NCBI GenBank assembly: GCA_017444485.1
Contig: JAFSWM010000015.1
Location: 20,193 to 84,192, forward strand
DNA from: Bacteroidaceae bacterium
GTDB lineage: Bacteria > Bacteroidota > Bacteroidia > Bacteroidales > Bacteroidaceae
Length of the DNA stretch: 64,000 bases
Reading direction: 5' to 3'
In this document: one piece after another, positions 35,635 through 44,996 of the stretch
How positions within the stretch are numbered: the stretch's first letter is position 1
How the letters are laid out: each line of letters starts with the position of its first letter
The notes under the pieces: generated by a model
Seen by the model: only the letters and a program-made list of their open reading frames with translations
Told to the model about the DNA's origin: nothing
The model's database searches: none
Translations under genes and position numbers: made by a program

Positions 35635-37287
35635 ATGACGGCAAAAAACAAGAAGCCCGACTTTGTATTCCAAACCAGTTGGGAAGTTTGCAACAAAGTG
35701 GGCGGCATTTATACCGTTCTCTCCTCAGTAGCCAAGACGTTGGGCGACAAGTTGCCCGCCGGCCTTTGTTTTATCGGGCCCGACATCTGGAAGGAGAAAC
35801 CCTCACCCTACTTCACGCAGGACGACACCCTGCACCCTGAATGGCGCGAAGCAGCAGCACGAGCCGGCATCGCCGTGCGCATTGGTCGCTGGCGCGTGCC
35901 AGGTGAGCCTGTGGCAGCCCTGGTGGACTTCACTCCGTATTATATTATAAAGGACCAACTCTATGGCCTCGCCTGGGAGAACTTCGGCGTTGACTCTTTG
36001 CACGCCTACGGCGACTATGACGAAGCCTCCATGTTCAGTTACGCGGCGGGAAAATTCGCCGAGACCGTGGCCAAGGAGTTCCTTGCCGGTAAAGCCGTGG
36101 TGTACCAGGCGCACGAATGGATGAGCGGCCTCGGCATGCTCTTCCTCAAGCAAAGCCTGCCCCACGTGGCCACTGTCTTTACCACCCACGCCACGAGCAT
36201 AGGTCGCAGCATCACGGGCAATGGCAAACCGCTCTACGCCTATTTTGAAGGCTACAACGGCGACCAGATGGCGCGCGAACTCAATATGGAGGCCAAGCAC
36301 AGCATAGAGAAACAGAGCGCCCACCGCGCCGACTGCTTCACCACGGTGAGCACCTTCACTGCGCGTGAGTGCACGGGGCTGCTTGGTAAGACGCCCGACA
36401 CCGTGCTGCCCAATGGCTTTGAGGCCGACTTCGTGCCTGCCCCCGATGCCTATGCCGAGACGCGCTGCCGCGCACGGAGAGCCTTCTTCAACGTGGCCGA
36501 AGCCCTCACCGGCGCACCCTGCCCCGACAACACCCTCGTCATCTCCACCAGCGGACGCAACGACTTCCGCTGCAAGGGCTTCGACGTGTACCTTGAGAGC
36601 CTCGCCCGCCTTGATGCTCAACTGCGCAGCCAGGGCAAGAGCGGCACACAGGTGCTCGCTCTGATCGAAGTGCCCTGCTGGTGTGACGGGCCGCGTGCCG
36701 ACCTCAACGAAGCCCTTGCAATGGGACAGCATGGCGGGTTGCCCGAGCCCAACCTCACCCATAGCTTAGTAAATCCTGGTGAAGACCGCATCCTCTGCCT
36801 CATCAAACAACTCGGACTGCGCAACGACAAGGACGCACCTGTGAAGACGCTCCTCGTGCCGTGCTACCTCGAGGGCGAAGATGGCCTCTTCAATATGCCC
36901 TACTACGACCTGCTCACGGCATCCGACCTCTGCATCTATCCCTCCTACTACGAGCCTTGGGGCTACACCCCCCACGAGGCCGTGGCTTTCCGCATACCCT
37001 GCGTCACCACCGACCTCAGCGGCTTCGGACAGTGGGTTGACCAGACGCTCGGACACGCGGGTACGCTCCACGACGGCGTGCTGGTGCTCCACCGCGACGA
37101 CAACAACTTCAACGAGGTGTGCGACGCCGTGTGCCAAGCCGTACACGACTATGCCGCCCTGACGCAGAAGCAACGCGAAGCCATCAGCCGCAAGGCCGCT
37201 GCACTGGCCAAAAAAGCAGACTGGAAACACTTCGCCAAACATTACCTCGAAGCCTACAAAATAGCAATCAATAAAACACAACAATAG
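35635..37287 (+). CDS. Glycogen/starch synthase, GT3 (eukaryote-like) type
   Basis: 550 residues from [31 protein letters not shown]; the ATG at 35584 lies before the promoter box and was rejected. [12 protein letters not shown] is the UDP-glucose-binding start of GT3 glycogen synthases, and the C-terminal [30 protein letters not shown] carries the conserved acidic residue and Y-x-P-x-E-x-x-x-G-like loop. Bacteroidota use this animal/fungal-type enzyme in place of GlgA. It elongates alpha-1,4-glucan chains. The phosphorylase gene follows after 2 bp; no branching enzyme is adjacent. Confidence 0.9.
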   Translation: MTAKNKKPDFVFQTSWEVCNKVGGIYTVLSSVAKTLGDKLPAGLCFIGPDIWKEKPSPYFTQDDTLHPEWREAAARAGIAVRIGRWRVPGEPVAALVDFTPYYIIKDQLYGLAWENFGVDSLHAYGDYDEASMFSYAAGKFAETVAKEFLAGKAVVYQAHEWMSGLGMLFLKQSLPHVATVFTTHATSIGRSITGNGKPLYAYFEGYNGDQMARELNMEAKHSIEKQSAHRADCFTTVSTFTARECTGLLGKTPDTVLPNGFEADFVPAPDAYAETRCRARRAFFNVAEALTGAPCPDNTLVISTSGRNDFRCKGFDVYLESLARLDAQLRSQGKSGTQVLALIEVPCWCDGPRADLNEALAMGQHGGLPEPNLTHSLVNPGEDRILCLIKQLGLRNDKDAPVKTLLVPCYLEGEDGLFNMPYYDLLTASDLCIYPSYYEPWGYTPHEAVAFRIPCVTTDLSGFGQWVDQTLGHAGTLHDGVLVLHRDDNNFNEVCDAVCQAVHDYAALTQKQREAISRKAAALAKKADWKHFAKHYLEAYKIAINKTQQ

Positions 37288-37289
37288 CA

Positions 37290-39851
37290 ATGAAAGTAAA
37301 AAGCAGCAACGCCAATCAACCCAACTGGGACACCATCAACGTCAAGTCCCATATCCCCGCCAAGCTTCAGAAACTTGACGAACTGGCGCACAATCTTTGG
37401 GGCTCCTGGAATCAGCCCTGCCGCGACCTCTTCAAGAGTCTCGACCCCGAACTGCACCGCCAGGTGAACCGCAACCCCGTGGAACTCCTCTATCGCATGG
37501 ACTACGATGCGCTCAAGGAGGCCAGTGAGGACCCTGAAGTCATCGCACGCATGGACAAGGCCTACAAGGAGTTCCGCAAGTACATGGACGTGGAGCCCGA
37601 CAAGACACGCCCCAGCGTGGCCTACTTCTGCATGGAGTACGGTATGCACCACAGCCTCAAGATCTACAGCGGCGGCCTCGGCATCCTCGCCGGCGACTAC
37701 ATGAAGGAGGCCAGCGACAGCAACGTTGACATGTGTGGCATCGGACTGCTCTATCGCTACGGATACTTCACGCAGACGCTCTCCATGGACGGACAGCAGA
37801 TTGCCAACTACGAGCCGCAGGACTTCGACCGCATCGCCATCGTGCGTGAACTCGATGCCGAAGGCAACCAGGTGTTCGTAGACGTGCCCTTCCCTGGCCG
37901 CAACGTGCGCGTAGCCGTCTATCGTGTCAATGTGGGCCGCGTGAAACTCTACCTGCTCGACACCGACAATATGTACAACGATGAGGGCGACCGCAACATC
38001 ACCCACGCCCTCTATGGCGGCGACTGGGAGAACCGCATCAAGCAGGAGTACCTCCTCGGCATCGGCGGCATGCTCATGCTCAAGAAACTGGGTATCAAGA
38101 AGGACATCTACCACTGCAACGAGGGCCACGCCGCACTGTGCAACGTGCAGCGCCTGTGCGACTACGTGGAGAGCGGCCTCAACTTCGACGAAGCCCTCGA
38201 ACTCGTGCGTGCCTCATCGCTCTACACCGTCCACACCCCCGTGCCCGCTGGCCACGACTACTTCGAGGAAGGGCTCTTCGCCCGCTACCTCGGCGGCTAT
38301 CAGGACCGCCTCGGCATCTCCTGGGACGACTTCATGGGCCTCGGACGCACCAACCCCGATGACAAGGGCGAGAAGTTCTGCATGAGCACCTTCTGCTGCA
38401 AGACCTGCCAGGAAGTGAACGGTGTGAGCTACCTCCACCAGAACGTCAGCCGCGAAATGTTCGCCAACATCTGGCCCGGCTACTTCCCCAAGGAGAGCCA
38501 CGTGGGCTACGTCACCAACGGTGTGCACCTCCCCACATGGTGCTCCAAGGAGTTCCTCAACGTCTATAAGAAGCACTTCGACAAGAACTTCCTCAACGAC
38601 CAGAGCAACGCCAAACTCTGGGAAGCCATCTACAACGTGCCCGACGCCGAAGTATGGAAGGCACGCACCGCCCTCAAGGAGAAACTGGCACGCTTCATCC
38701 GTGCACGCTTCCGCGAGGCATGGCTCAAGAACCAGGGCGACCCCTCGCGCGTCGTATCCCTGCTCGACAAGATCAACCCCAATGCCCTCATCATAGGCTT
38801 CGCACGTCGCTTCGCCACCTACAAGCGTGCACACCTGCTCTTCAGCGACCTCGACCGCCTGGCCAAGATTGTCAACAACCCCGACTACCCCGTGCAGTTC
38901 ATCTTCGCCGGCAAGGCACACCCCGCCGACGGAGCAGGACAGGGACTCATCAAGCGCATCTACGAAATATCGCAGCGCCCCGAGTTCCTCGGCAAAATCA
39001 TCTTCCTTGAAAACTACGACATTCAACTCGCGCGCCGCCTTGTCAGCGGAGTGGATATCTGGATGAACACCCCCACACGCCCCCTCGAGGCCAGCGGCAC
39101 CAGCGGCGAGAAAGCACTGATGAACGGCGTGGTAAACCTAAGCGTGCTCGACGGATGGTGGTACGAAGGATACCGCGAAGGCGCCGGATGGGCACTCACC
39201 GACAAGCGCACCTACCAGAACCAAGACTATCAAGACAAACTCGACGCCAGCACCATCTATTCCCTGCTGGAGCAGGAAATCATACCGCTCTACTACGCCC
39301 GCGGCACGAAAGGCTACAGCGAGGGATGGGTGCGCGTGGTGAAGAACAGCATCGCACAGATCGCACCTCACTACACCATGAAGCGCCAACTCGACGACTA
39401 CTACACCAAGTTCTACAACCCGCTTGCCGAACGCTTCCGCATCATCAGCGCCGACAATGCCGATATTGCACGTCGCCTCGCAGCATGGAAAGAAGACGTG
39501 GCAGCCAAGTGGGACAGCGTCAGCGTGGTAAGCACCGAGACCTGCGATAATATGCAGGACGGCAACATCGTCAGCGGCACCGAGTTCACCGTGAAGGTGG
39601 TTATCGACGAGGCAGGCCTCAACGATGCCATCGGCGTGGACATGGTAGTGGTCAGCACCATCGACGGCATCGACAGCCTCTACAAGGTGTTCCCCATGAA
39701 CCTCATGTCGCACGAGGGCAACCTCCACACCTTCGCCGGCACCGTGGCCATGGACCTCGCCGGCACCTTCAAGGTGGCCTACCGCATGTACCCGCGCCAC
39801 AAACTCCTTGCCCACCGTCAGGACTTTGCCTACGTCCGCTGGTTCAACTGA
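37290..39851 (+). CDS. glgP: Alpha-glucan phosphorylase (GT35) with N-terminal DUF3417
   Basis: 853 residues. The first 110 residues match DUF3417 ([20 protein letters not shown]), the added domain of short bacterial/archaeal glucan phosphorylases. The GT35 core follows: [34 protein letters not shown], and the cofactor region [25 protein letters not shown], whose Lys should bind pyridoxal phosphate. It releases glucose 1-phosphate from stored glucan. It is 2 bp after the synthase gene, so making and mobilising glycogen are coupled in one operon. Confidence 0.92.
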   Translation: MKVKSSNANQPNWDTINVKSHIPAKLQKLDELAHNLWGSWNQPCRDLFKSLDPELHRQVNRNPVELLYRMDYDALKEASEDPEVIARMDKAYKEFRKYMDVEPDKTRPSVAYFCMEYGMHHSLKIYSGGLGILAGDYMKEASDSNVDMCGIGLLYRYGYFTQTLSMDGQQIANYEPQDFDRIAIVRELDAEGNQVFVDVPFPGRNVRVAVYRVNVGRVKLYLLDTDNMYNDEGDRNITHALYGGDWENRIKQEYLLGIGGMLMLKKLGIKKDIYHCNEGHAALCNVQRLCDYVESGLNFDEALELVRASSLYTVHTPVPAGHDYFEEGLFARYLGGYQDRLGISWDDFMGLGRTNPDDKGEKFCMSTFCCKTCQEVNGVSYLHQNVSREMFANIWPGYFPKESHVGYVTNGVHLPTWCSKEFLNVYKKHFDKNFLNDQSNAKLWEAIYNVPDAEVWKARTALKEKLARFIRARFREAWLKNQGDPSRVVSLLDKINPNALIIGFARRFATYKRAHLLFSDLDRLAKIVNNPDYPVQFIFAGKAHPADGAGQGLIKRIYEISQRPEFLGKIIFLENYDIQLARRLVSGVDIWMNTPTRPLEASGTSGEKALMNGVVNLSVLDGWWYEGYREGAGWALTDKRTYQNQDYQDKLDASTIYSLLEQEIIPLYYARGTKGYSEGWVRVVKNSIAQIAPHYTMKRQLDDYYTKFYNPLAERFRIISADNADIARRLAAWKEDVAAKWDSVSVVSTETCDNMQDGNIVSGTEFTVKVVIDEAGLNDAIGVDMVVVSTIDGIDSLYKVFPMNLMSHEGNLHTFAGTVAMDLAGTFKVAYRMYPRHKLLAHRQDFAYVRWFN

Positions 39852-39861
39852 GCCGTAGGCC

Positions 39862-39980
39862 ATTGACCGTTGACCATTGACCATTGACCATTGACCATTG
39901 ATCATTGACCATTAGCAATCGTCAGCCCGCCACTTGCAAGGGCTGGGAGCGCGGGCGTCCCCGCCCGCCTAAGCGCTAAA
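39862..39980 (+). repeat. Heptamer-bordered element, copy B (left half only)
   Basis: Begins 10 bp after the phosphorylase stop with seven heptamers (39862-39910, one variant ATTGATC), then ATTAGCAATCGTCAGCCCGCC and the GGGAGCGCGGGCGTCCCCGC core. It breaks off at AAGCGCTAAA, where the RAYT-type repeat array begins, so the array appears to have replaced or interrupted its right half. Confidence 0.75.
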
Positions 39981-40474
39981 GGGGCGACAGACCAACACAA
40001 CGATTTTCCACGTAGTGTTGGTCTGCCGCCCTTATATGACTAAACAAATGGGGCGCGCCATTGCAGGGGTTCCATTCCGCTTCGCTCCATTCCACCCCCG
40101 CCTGTATTCTGTCGCCCTTTCAGGGCTAATCAATACTTGGCCCTACACATACAGGGGTTCCATTCCGCTTCGCTACATTCCACCCCCGCCTGTATTCTGT
40201 CGCCCTTTCAGGGCTAATCAATACTTAGCCCTACACATACAGGGGTTCCATTCCGCTTCGCTACATTCCACCCCTGCCTGTGTTCTGTCGCCCCTTCGGG
40301 GCTACTCTGCGCTCCCCGTGCTGCATAGTAGCCCTGAAAGGGCGTCAGACCACAGGCAGGGGTGAAGCGACCGAAGGGAGCGGAACCCCTGTGATGATGC
40401 GCCTCCCCCCAATTAAGCCCTGTAAGGGCGACAGACCACAGCCACGAATTACCATGCTGCGGACTGCCGCCCTT
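39981..40474. repeat. REP/BIME-like array with three 88-bp tandem copies and an inverted copy
   Basis: A hairpin (39982-40031; GGGCGACAGACCAACAC with a near-perfect complement ending TCTGCCGCCC) opens the array. Direct copies of an 88-bp unit start at 40064, 40152 and 40240 (CAGGGGTTCCATTCCGC...). An inverted copy runs about 40328-40400 (AGGCAGGGGTGAAGCG... GGAACCCCTGTG). A second GGGCGACAG hairpin closes it (40426-40472), followed by six T. The same words flank the transposase at 44498. Confidence 0.85.
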
Positions 40475-40525
40475 TTTTACGTTTGCACAGCCCTGGGAGC
40501 GCGGGCACAGCCTCAGAAACTTACT

Positions 40526-40570
40526 CCGTGTAACTTTAAAGTTGCTCTGTGTAACTTTAAAGTCACACGG
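40526..40570. repeat. Inverted repeat CCGTGTAACTTTAAAGT upstream of the LRR gene
   Basis: A 17-bp inverted repeat with one mismatch (40526-40542 and 40554-40570) and an 11-nt spacer; the palindrome ACTTTAAAGT occurs in both arms, so it is also a direct repeat. It might be a regulator site or a hairpin. Confidence 0.55.
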
Positions 40571-40640
40571 ATGAAGTTATACACTTGCTCCCTTCAAATT
40601 TTCCCGCCCTGAATTGTTAAAAAACATTGCAAGAAAAATG

Positions 40641-40678
40641 CATTTTGCAACTCCTATATTGCAAAATGGGGGGGGGGG
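40641..40678. promoter_or_regulatory. Inverted repeat followed by an 11-G tract upstream of the LRR surface-protein gene
   Basis: CATTTTGCAA (40641-40650) pairs perfectly with TTGCAAAATG (40659-40668) across 8 nt, and an uninterrupted run of 11 G covers 40668-40678. The tract lies 68 bp ahead of the -7 box of the downstream gene. Such tracts change length by slippage and could tune the promoter. Confidence 0.55.
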
Positions 40679-40746
40679 TATTCCAGAAAATATCATTTTG
40701 TTAGTGTTAAATGTGAATAAGTTTCACATTGTGCGCAAAGTTGTCG

Positions 40747-40754
40747 TACTTTTG
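40747..40754 (+). promoter_or_regulatory. Bacteroidota -7 box for the LRR gene
   Basis: TACTTTTG with a 133-bp leader to the ATG at 40888. The region between 40475 and 40888 holds no gene; it contains the inverted repeats and G tract listed separately. Confidence 0.6.
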
Positions 40755-40887
40755 TAATCAATAGCCCGCAAGTTATCATTATTATCATTTGCGAAGCACA
40801 GAACTTGAGGCTATTTGCCGATAGTCTCACAGAACTTTATCAATATTTCCACCAGCAAATAGTAATTAAATCTAAACTTGTACAACT

Positions 40888-43800
40888 ATGACAAAAAGAT
40901 TACTTCTTTTCGCCATTTTGTTGGCTTACGTCTTCGCCCCCGTTCCGGTGAGGGCAGTAGTGTGGTATACCACCGATGCGTACGGTAATGCCGACACGAA
41001 TGACAAATGCAATTACTTCAAGTTGAAAGCGTCTGGTAATTATCAGATTGTATATCAGATTGCGCCCAACACGAAGTACTGCCGTATTTATAAATATACA
41101 ACCAACACCAGTACTTCGGGCGACAACAATGACAACTTCCCTGATGGTACGCTGCGCTACCGCTTGGCGCGCCACTTCACCTACTGGCCTGGAGCGGTGG
41201 ATAACAATCAGCGCGGTTTCTACATCACGGAAGATGAGGCTCACGCGGTGACGTCGCTCGATCTAAGTGCCGCATCTACTTCTGCCGCTTCCATTGAGAA
41301 CCTGCAAGGCATTCAGATCTTCTCCAATCTCGTGGAACTCAACATTGCAAATAATACGTCGTTCGATCTGGCTTATGGCTATATTAATCCGGATGTTTAT
41401 ACTCAGGAACAGCACGATTATTACGGACTGCCCGCTGCCGACATGAGAAAGGCCAATCCTAATTGCCAGGGACAAGCTGGGTATAATGAGGCCCGCAGGC
41501 ACTACCTCTCCTACATGTTGCTCTTCTTCAAGCACCTTGAGGTGCTCAATTGCAGCAACACTAAGATTGAATGCCTCCACGTGAACGGCACCAGCGCGAA
41601 TCCCAAACCTCTCCGACAGGTGAATTGTCAGGATTGTCCCTACCTTGTTTCCGTAAAAGGCAACTACACCAATATCGACTCCCTGAACGTCAATGGATGC
41701 GGCTATCTAACCACCCTTGAGGTGCACCATGCTAACCTCAACTATCTCAATGTCGTGGACAACGTGCGCCTCCAGACCTTCGACGTGCAGTACAACAACC
41801 TCAAGTGGATCTTCCACAACGAGGCGGATACAACCGTACGTCGTATCTATTTAAGTCCAGATCAATATTATTCTGAGGATTGGAATAATGATCCAGCCAC
41901 TGGCATCTATCCTTACCTTGAAATCCTGACAGTTCGCAACAACCAACTTCGGCGCAACAACCTCTCGTGCCTTGAGGGCTGCCCCAGCCTGCGCCAGTTG
42001 AAGTGCCAGTACAACCAACTCACGTCGCTCGACTTCCACGACGATGCAAACCTCGAGGGCGTGTGGTGCGGCAACAACCAGATCACCTCGCTGGTGTTCT
42101 ACAACGACAACACGCTCCACACCCTGGAGTGCCAGAACAACCTCCTTACGTCGCTCGACTTCGACGGTCAACTCTCTAACCTCCAGTACCTGGACTGCAG
42201 CGGCAACCCTGGGCTCACCTCGCTGGTGTTTGACCATGCCGGCGTGGGCCACCCCGTTCTGCATACGCTCTATGCCTACTCCTGCGCCCTGACCGACGAG
42301 AGCAACCTGAACTTCTCCACGCTGACGGGCCTGAGGCGCCTCCGTCTGTCCAACAATACGCTCTCTACCATCGACCTGAGCAACAGCCCCCTCGTGGAGG
42401 ATATCTATATCAACAACTGCGGCATCAACACCATCACCGGTCTGGAGAACCTTACCAACTTGAAGGTGCTCATGGCCAACAACAACAGCCTGACGAACAC
42501 CGACTTCAGCAAACTGACGGAATTGGTGACCTTCCATTGCACCCAGAACCAGTTCACCGAACTCGACCTCTCCGCCAGCACCAAACTCAAGACGCTCATC
42601 TGCGACGCGCAGGGCGGCTACAGCCAGGCAGAGATAGGTGGCGGTCGCAAACTGCGTGTGCTGAAACTGAATAGCGACTCTCTCACCGCGCTGAAGTGCG
42701 ACAACAACGCCCTGCTCAGCCTCGACCTGAGCAACTGCCCCAACCTTGATGAGACGGGCCTGCTCGCCCACTCGCAGCGCTCCATCCAGGACCTCGTGGT
42801 GATCGACCACAACAAACTCGCCTTCCTGCTGCCCAATGGTGCTGTTGCAGACGCTGAGTCCGACTTTGAAAGTTATGTCCACACGTGGAACAACTGCGGC
42901 GTTGATCCTGAAAAGGCAAGCATCATCTCGCGCGACCTCGACGAGGATGGCATCGACGAGCAGTACCTGGTGTTCTACGACCTTGCCAATGGCAGCGCAA
43001 ATGCCGATGCCGACTACTACGGCAAGAACCTGTCCTATTGCTACTATACGCTCTTCGACGCATATGGCATGCCCGATGCCGACAATGCCCTCGGCAAGAG
43101 CACCTATTTCTCCACGAATGGCGACACGCTCGGCACCGTCATCCTGGATGGGGTGACGCACACAGGTGTGAATGTATCGGCTCAGTCAAGTCGTGCGAAT
43201 GAGAACATCACGGTGAAGGTTTATCCCTACGTGATGTACATCAACCCCAGCAGCCTAGACGTCTTCACCACGCCCGCCGCCCCGTTCTACTCCGGCACCA
43301 TCTATCTGGACTACGACGCCATCGTGCCCGCCGGCACCACGGCCTATATCGCCACCAGCGTGAACTTCGCCAAGGAAGAGTGGTACTCCTCCGAGGTGGG
43401 TCAGTACAAGACCACGTCCGACCAGTTGCAACTCGTGCCGCTCGTACCCGGCGAAGGCGCCACCGAAGTGGTGATACCCGCACGGACACCCGTATATGTG
43501 AAGTCCACCACCGAGACCGGTCTCTTTGGCTTCGACCGCAACAACCACGGCGGCGTGGCGCAGCCCCTTGGCGTGGCCAAACTGGGAGACGACGTCATCG
43601 ACTTCGAAGACAACATCTTTGAGGGCGTACTCACCGAAACAACGGTGGTCATGGGCGAAGTCCTCGCACTGGGCCGTGGGCAGGTGATGGGCGAGACGGA
43701 ACTCGGCGAGCCCACCTCCAAGTCGCGCATCGGCTTCTGGCCCTCGCGTCGCACCACCATCCCCGCGCACCGCGCCTTCATCCGTGCCTCACGTCTCGGC

Positions 43801-44010
43801 TCCAACTCAGGCGTGAGCCTCACGCGCGGCCTCACGCTCGGCTTCAGCGACTACTTCAGCGCGGGCGAGCAGACCATTACCGGCCTGCGTGGCGTAGCAG
43901 CCGGCCACAACGATGGCGAATGGTACACCGTCTCCGGCATACGTCTCAGTGGGAAGCCCTCACTCAAAGGTGTTTATATTCATAACGGCAAAAAAGAAGT
44001 AATAGAATGA
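40888..44010 (+). CDS. Large secreted leucine-rich-repeat protein
   Basis: 1040 residues. Signal peptide (about 1-23, ending V-R-A). Residues about 120-640 hold many leucine-rich repeats of the 21-23 residue bacterial type, for example LKCQYNQLTSLDF, LECQNNLLTSLDF and LRLSNNTLSTIDLSNS; the consensus L-x-x-L-x-C/L-x-x-N-x-L-T-S-L-D is clear. A beta-rich C-terminal part (about 780-1000) shares the layout of the endonuclease and GH5 tails (IPARTPVYVKS, IPAHRAFIRAS), ending WYTVSGIRL and GVYIHNGKKEVIE. Probably a cell-surface adhesin or host-interaction protein. The next small ORF overlaps its stop by 4 bp. Confidence 0.85.
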   Translation: MTKRLLLFAILLAYVFAPVPVRAVVWYTTDAYGNADTNDKCNYFKLKASGNYQIVYQIAPNTKYCRIYKYTTNTSTSGDNNDNFPDGTLRYRLARHFTYWPGAVDNNQRGFYITEDEAHAVTSLDLSAASTSAASIENLQGIQIFSNLVELNIANNTSFDLAYGYINPDVYTQEQHDYYGLPAADMRKANPNCQGQAGYNEARRHYLSYMLLFFKHLEVLNCSNTKIECLHVNGTSANPKPLRQVNCQDCPYLVSVKGNYTNIDSLNVNGCGYLTTLEVHHANLNYLNVVDNVRLQTFDVQYNNLKWIFHNEADTTVRRIYLSPDQYYSEDWNNDPATGIYPYLEILTVRNNQLRRNNLSCLEGCPSLRQLKCQYNQLTSLDFHDDANLEGVWCGNNQITSLVFYNDNTLHTLECQNNLLTSLDFDGQLSNLQYLDCSGNPGLTSLVFDHAGVGHPVLHTLYAYSCALTDESNLNFSTLTGLRRLRLSNNTLSTIDLSNSPLVEDIYINNCGINTITGLENLTNLKVLMANNNSLTNTDFSKLTELVTFHCTQNQFTELDLSASTKLKTLICDAQGGYSQAEIGGGRKLRVLKLNSDSLTALKCDNNALLSLDLSNCPNLDETGLLAHSQRSIQDLVVIDHNKLAFLLPNGAVADAESDFESYVHTWNNCGVDPEKASIISRDLDEDGIDEQYLVFYDLANGSANADADYYGKNLSYCYYTLFDAYGMPDADNALGKSTYFSTNGDTLGTVILDGVTHTGVNVSAQSSRANENITVKVYPYVMYINPSSLDVFTTPAAPFYSGTIYLDYDAIVPAGTTAYIATSVNFAKEEWYSSEVGQYKTTSDQLQLVPLVPGEGATEVVIPARTPVYVKSTTETGLFGFDRNNHGGVAQPLGVAKLGDDVIDFEDNIFEGVLTETTVVMGEVLALGRGQVMGETELGEPTSKSRIGFWPSRRTTIPAHRAFIRASRLGSNSGVSLTRGLTLGFSDYFSAGEQTITGLRGVAAGHNDGEWYTVSGIRLSGKPSLKGVYIHNGKKEVIE

Positions 44011-44183
44011 AAAAACAAGCATACATCGTCCCCACCATCCGCGCCGTGGAGGTGGAGATACAAGGTCATGTTCTATCGCCAAGCATGTGGACCGAAGACT
44101 TTTTCTCTCGCAAGAAAGAATTAGATGAAGAAGATGACTTTGAGACCAATGAGTCCGTATCCACCAATTTCTGGGGAATGTGA
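44007..44183 (+). CDS. Small hypothetical protein (58 residues) coupled to the LRR gene
   Basis: Starts in the ATGA that ends the LRR gene, so translation is coupled. The product begins MKKQAYIVPTIRAVEVEIQG, followed by an acidic part (SRKKELDEEDDFETNE) and ends STNFWGM. Short proteins of the form MKK-x-Y-x-x-P-x-I-x-x-V-E-(hydrophobic) next to surface-protein genes are common in Prevotella-like genomes; their role is unknown. No signal peptide. A strong terminator follows 26 bp later, which marks the operon end. Confidence 0.7.
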   Translation: MKKQAYIVPTIRAVEVEIQGHVLSPSMWTEDFFSRKKELDEEDDFETNESVSTNFWGM

Positions 44184-44208
44184 TTTAATCCCCATAACCC
44201 CTATAACC

Positions 44209-44250
44209 CTTGGGCCGGAACGCTATCGCAGCGCTCCGGCCCAAGTTTTT
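44209..44250 (+). terminator. Intrinsic terminator after the LRR operon
   Basis: A perfect 11-bp stem, CTTGGGCCGGA with TCCGGCCCAAG, followed immediately by five T (44246-44250). The most classical terminator in the window. Confidence 0.85.
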
Positions 44251-44269
44251 ATGCATGGGAGCGCTGCAA

Positions 44270-44490
44270 TGGTTTGCACATCCCTGGAACCGCGGGCGAG
44301 ACGCCCGCGACAGCGCTCCTGGTATTGGTTAGCCCCGTAACCGGCTTTGCCGCTTCGCTAGTCGAAGAAAGGGGCGTCAGACCACAGGCAGGGGTGTAGC
44401 GACCAAAGGGAGCGAAACCCCTGTGAGAATGGTCCCCAATTCAATTAGCCCTGTAAGGGCGACAGACCTAAACCACGAATTACTACGTAT
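44270..44490. repeat. Degenerate core of the heptamer-element family plus REP-like repeats beside the transposase
   Basis: 44279-44330 contains CATCCCTGG, GCGGGCGAGACGCCCGC and AGCGCTCCTGG, a worn piece of the heptamer-bordered element core. From 44369 it has GGGGCGTCAGACCACAGGCA, GGGAGCGAAACCCCTGTGA and AGGGCGACAGACCT, matching the inverted unit and hairpin arm of the array at 39981-40474. This stretch directly abuts the 3' end of the transposase gene. No gene is seen between 44184 and 44497. Confidence 0.75.
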
Positions 44491-44497
44491 GATGCCT

Positions 44498-44953
44498 TCA
44501 ATCCGTAAAAACATACCGCTCGTCATAAGGCACATTATATACATTCAAGAAACGGCGGTATTCTTCTTGGAATGTGCTGCGCTCGTGGTGCTTACGCTGG
44601 TTGCGAATGTAGTCCACGGTCTTATCGGTCATTGACGGACTGACAGAGAATGCCCCATACCCAGCCTGCCAACTGAAATCGGCATATACGCGGCCCATTC
44701 CTTTCAGCCATCTGCTACTTTCTGCCTTGATGTTACGCACAAAATCCGAGAGGCTCATATTCTTTGGGAGCGACGTGAGGATATGCACATGGTCGCGCAT
44801 ACCACCTATTTCGATGGGTATGCCTTGCAGGTTACGAATAGTCCCGCCGAGATATGCAAAGAGCCTATCCAGGTCGTCCTCACGAATGGCAATGCTGGTC
44901 GTTTTGACATGGAAGATGAGGTGTACATCAATTTTTACTAACGTGCTTGCCAT
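44498..44953 (-). CDS. RAYT-type Y1 transposase (IS200/IS605 superfamily)
   Basis: 151 residues. The HUH metal motif H-V-H is at 55-57 (MRDHVHILTSLPKNMSLSDFVRNIKAESSRW in order), and the likely catalytic tyrosine is Y99 in SWQAGYGAFSVS. The length and motifs are those of single-tyrosine TnpA proteins. No second ORF (TnpB) is present and the gene is single copy here, next to palindromic repeats that also form the array at 39981-40474. This is the arrangement of REP-associated tyrosine transposases, which mobilise REP units. The HUH and Tyr residues are intact, so it may be active. Confidence 0.85.
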   Translation of the reverse strand: MASTLVKIDVHLIFHVKTTSIAIREDDLDRLFAYLGGTIRNLQGIPIEIGGMRDHVHILTSLPKNMSLSDFVRNIKAESSRWLKGMGRVYADFSWQAGYGAFSVSPSMTDKTVDYIRNQRKHHERSTFQEEYRRFLNVYNVPYDERYVFTD

Positions 44954-44996
44954 GATGATTGAATTTGGGAGATGTTGTTAGGATGTTGGGGCTAAA

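Noticed and set aside
39862-40474. Possible CRISPR array
   Set aside because: The heptamers have no spacers, and the 88-bp copies are contiguous near-identical tandem units, not short repeats with unique spacers. No cas genes are present.
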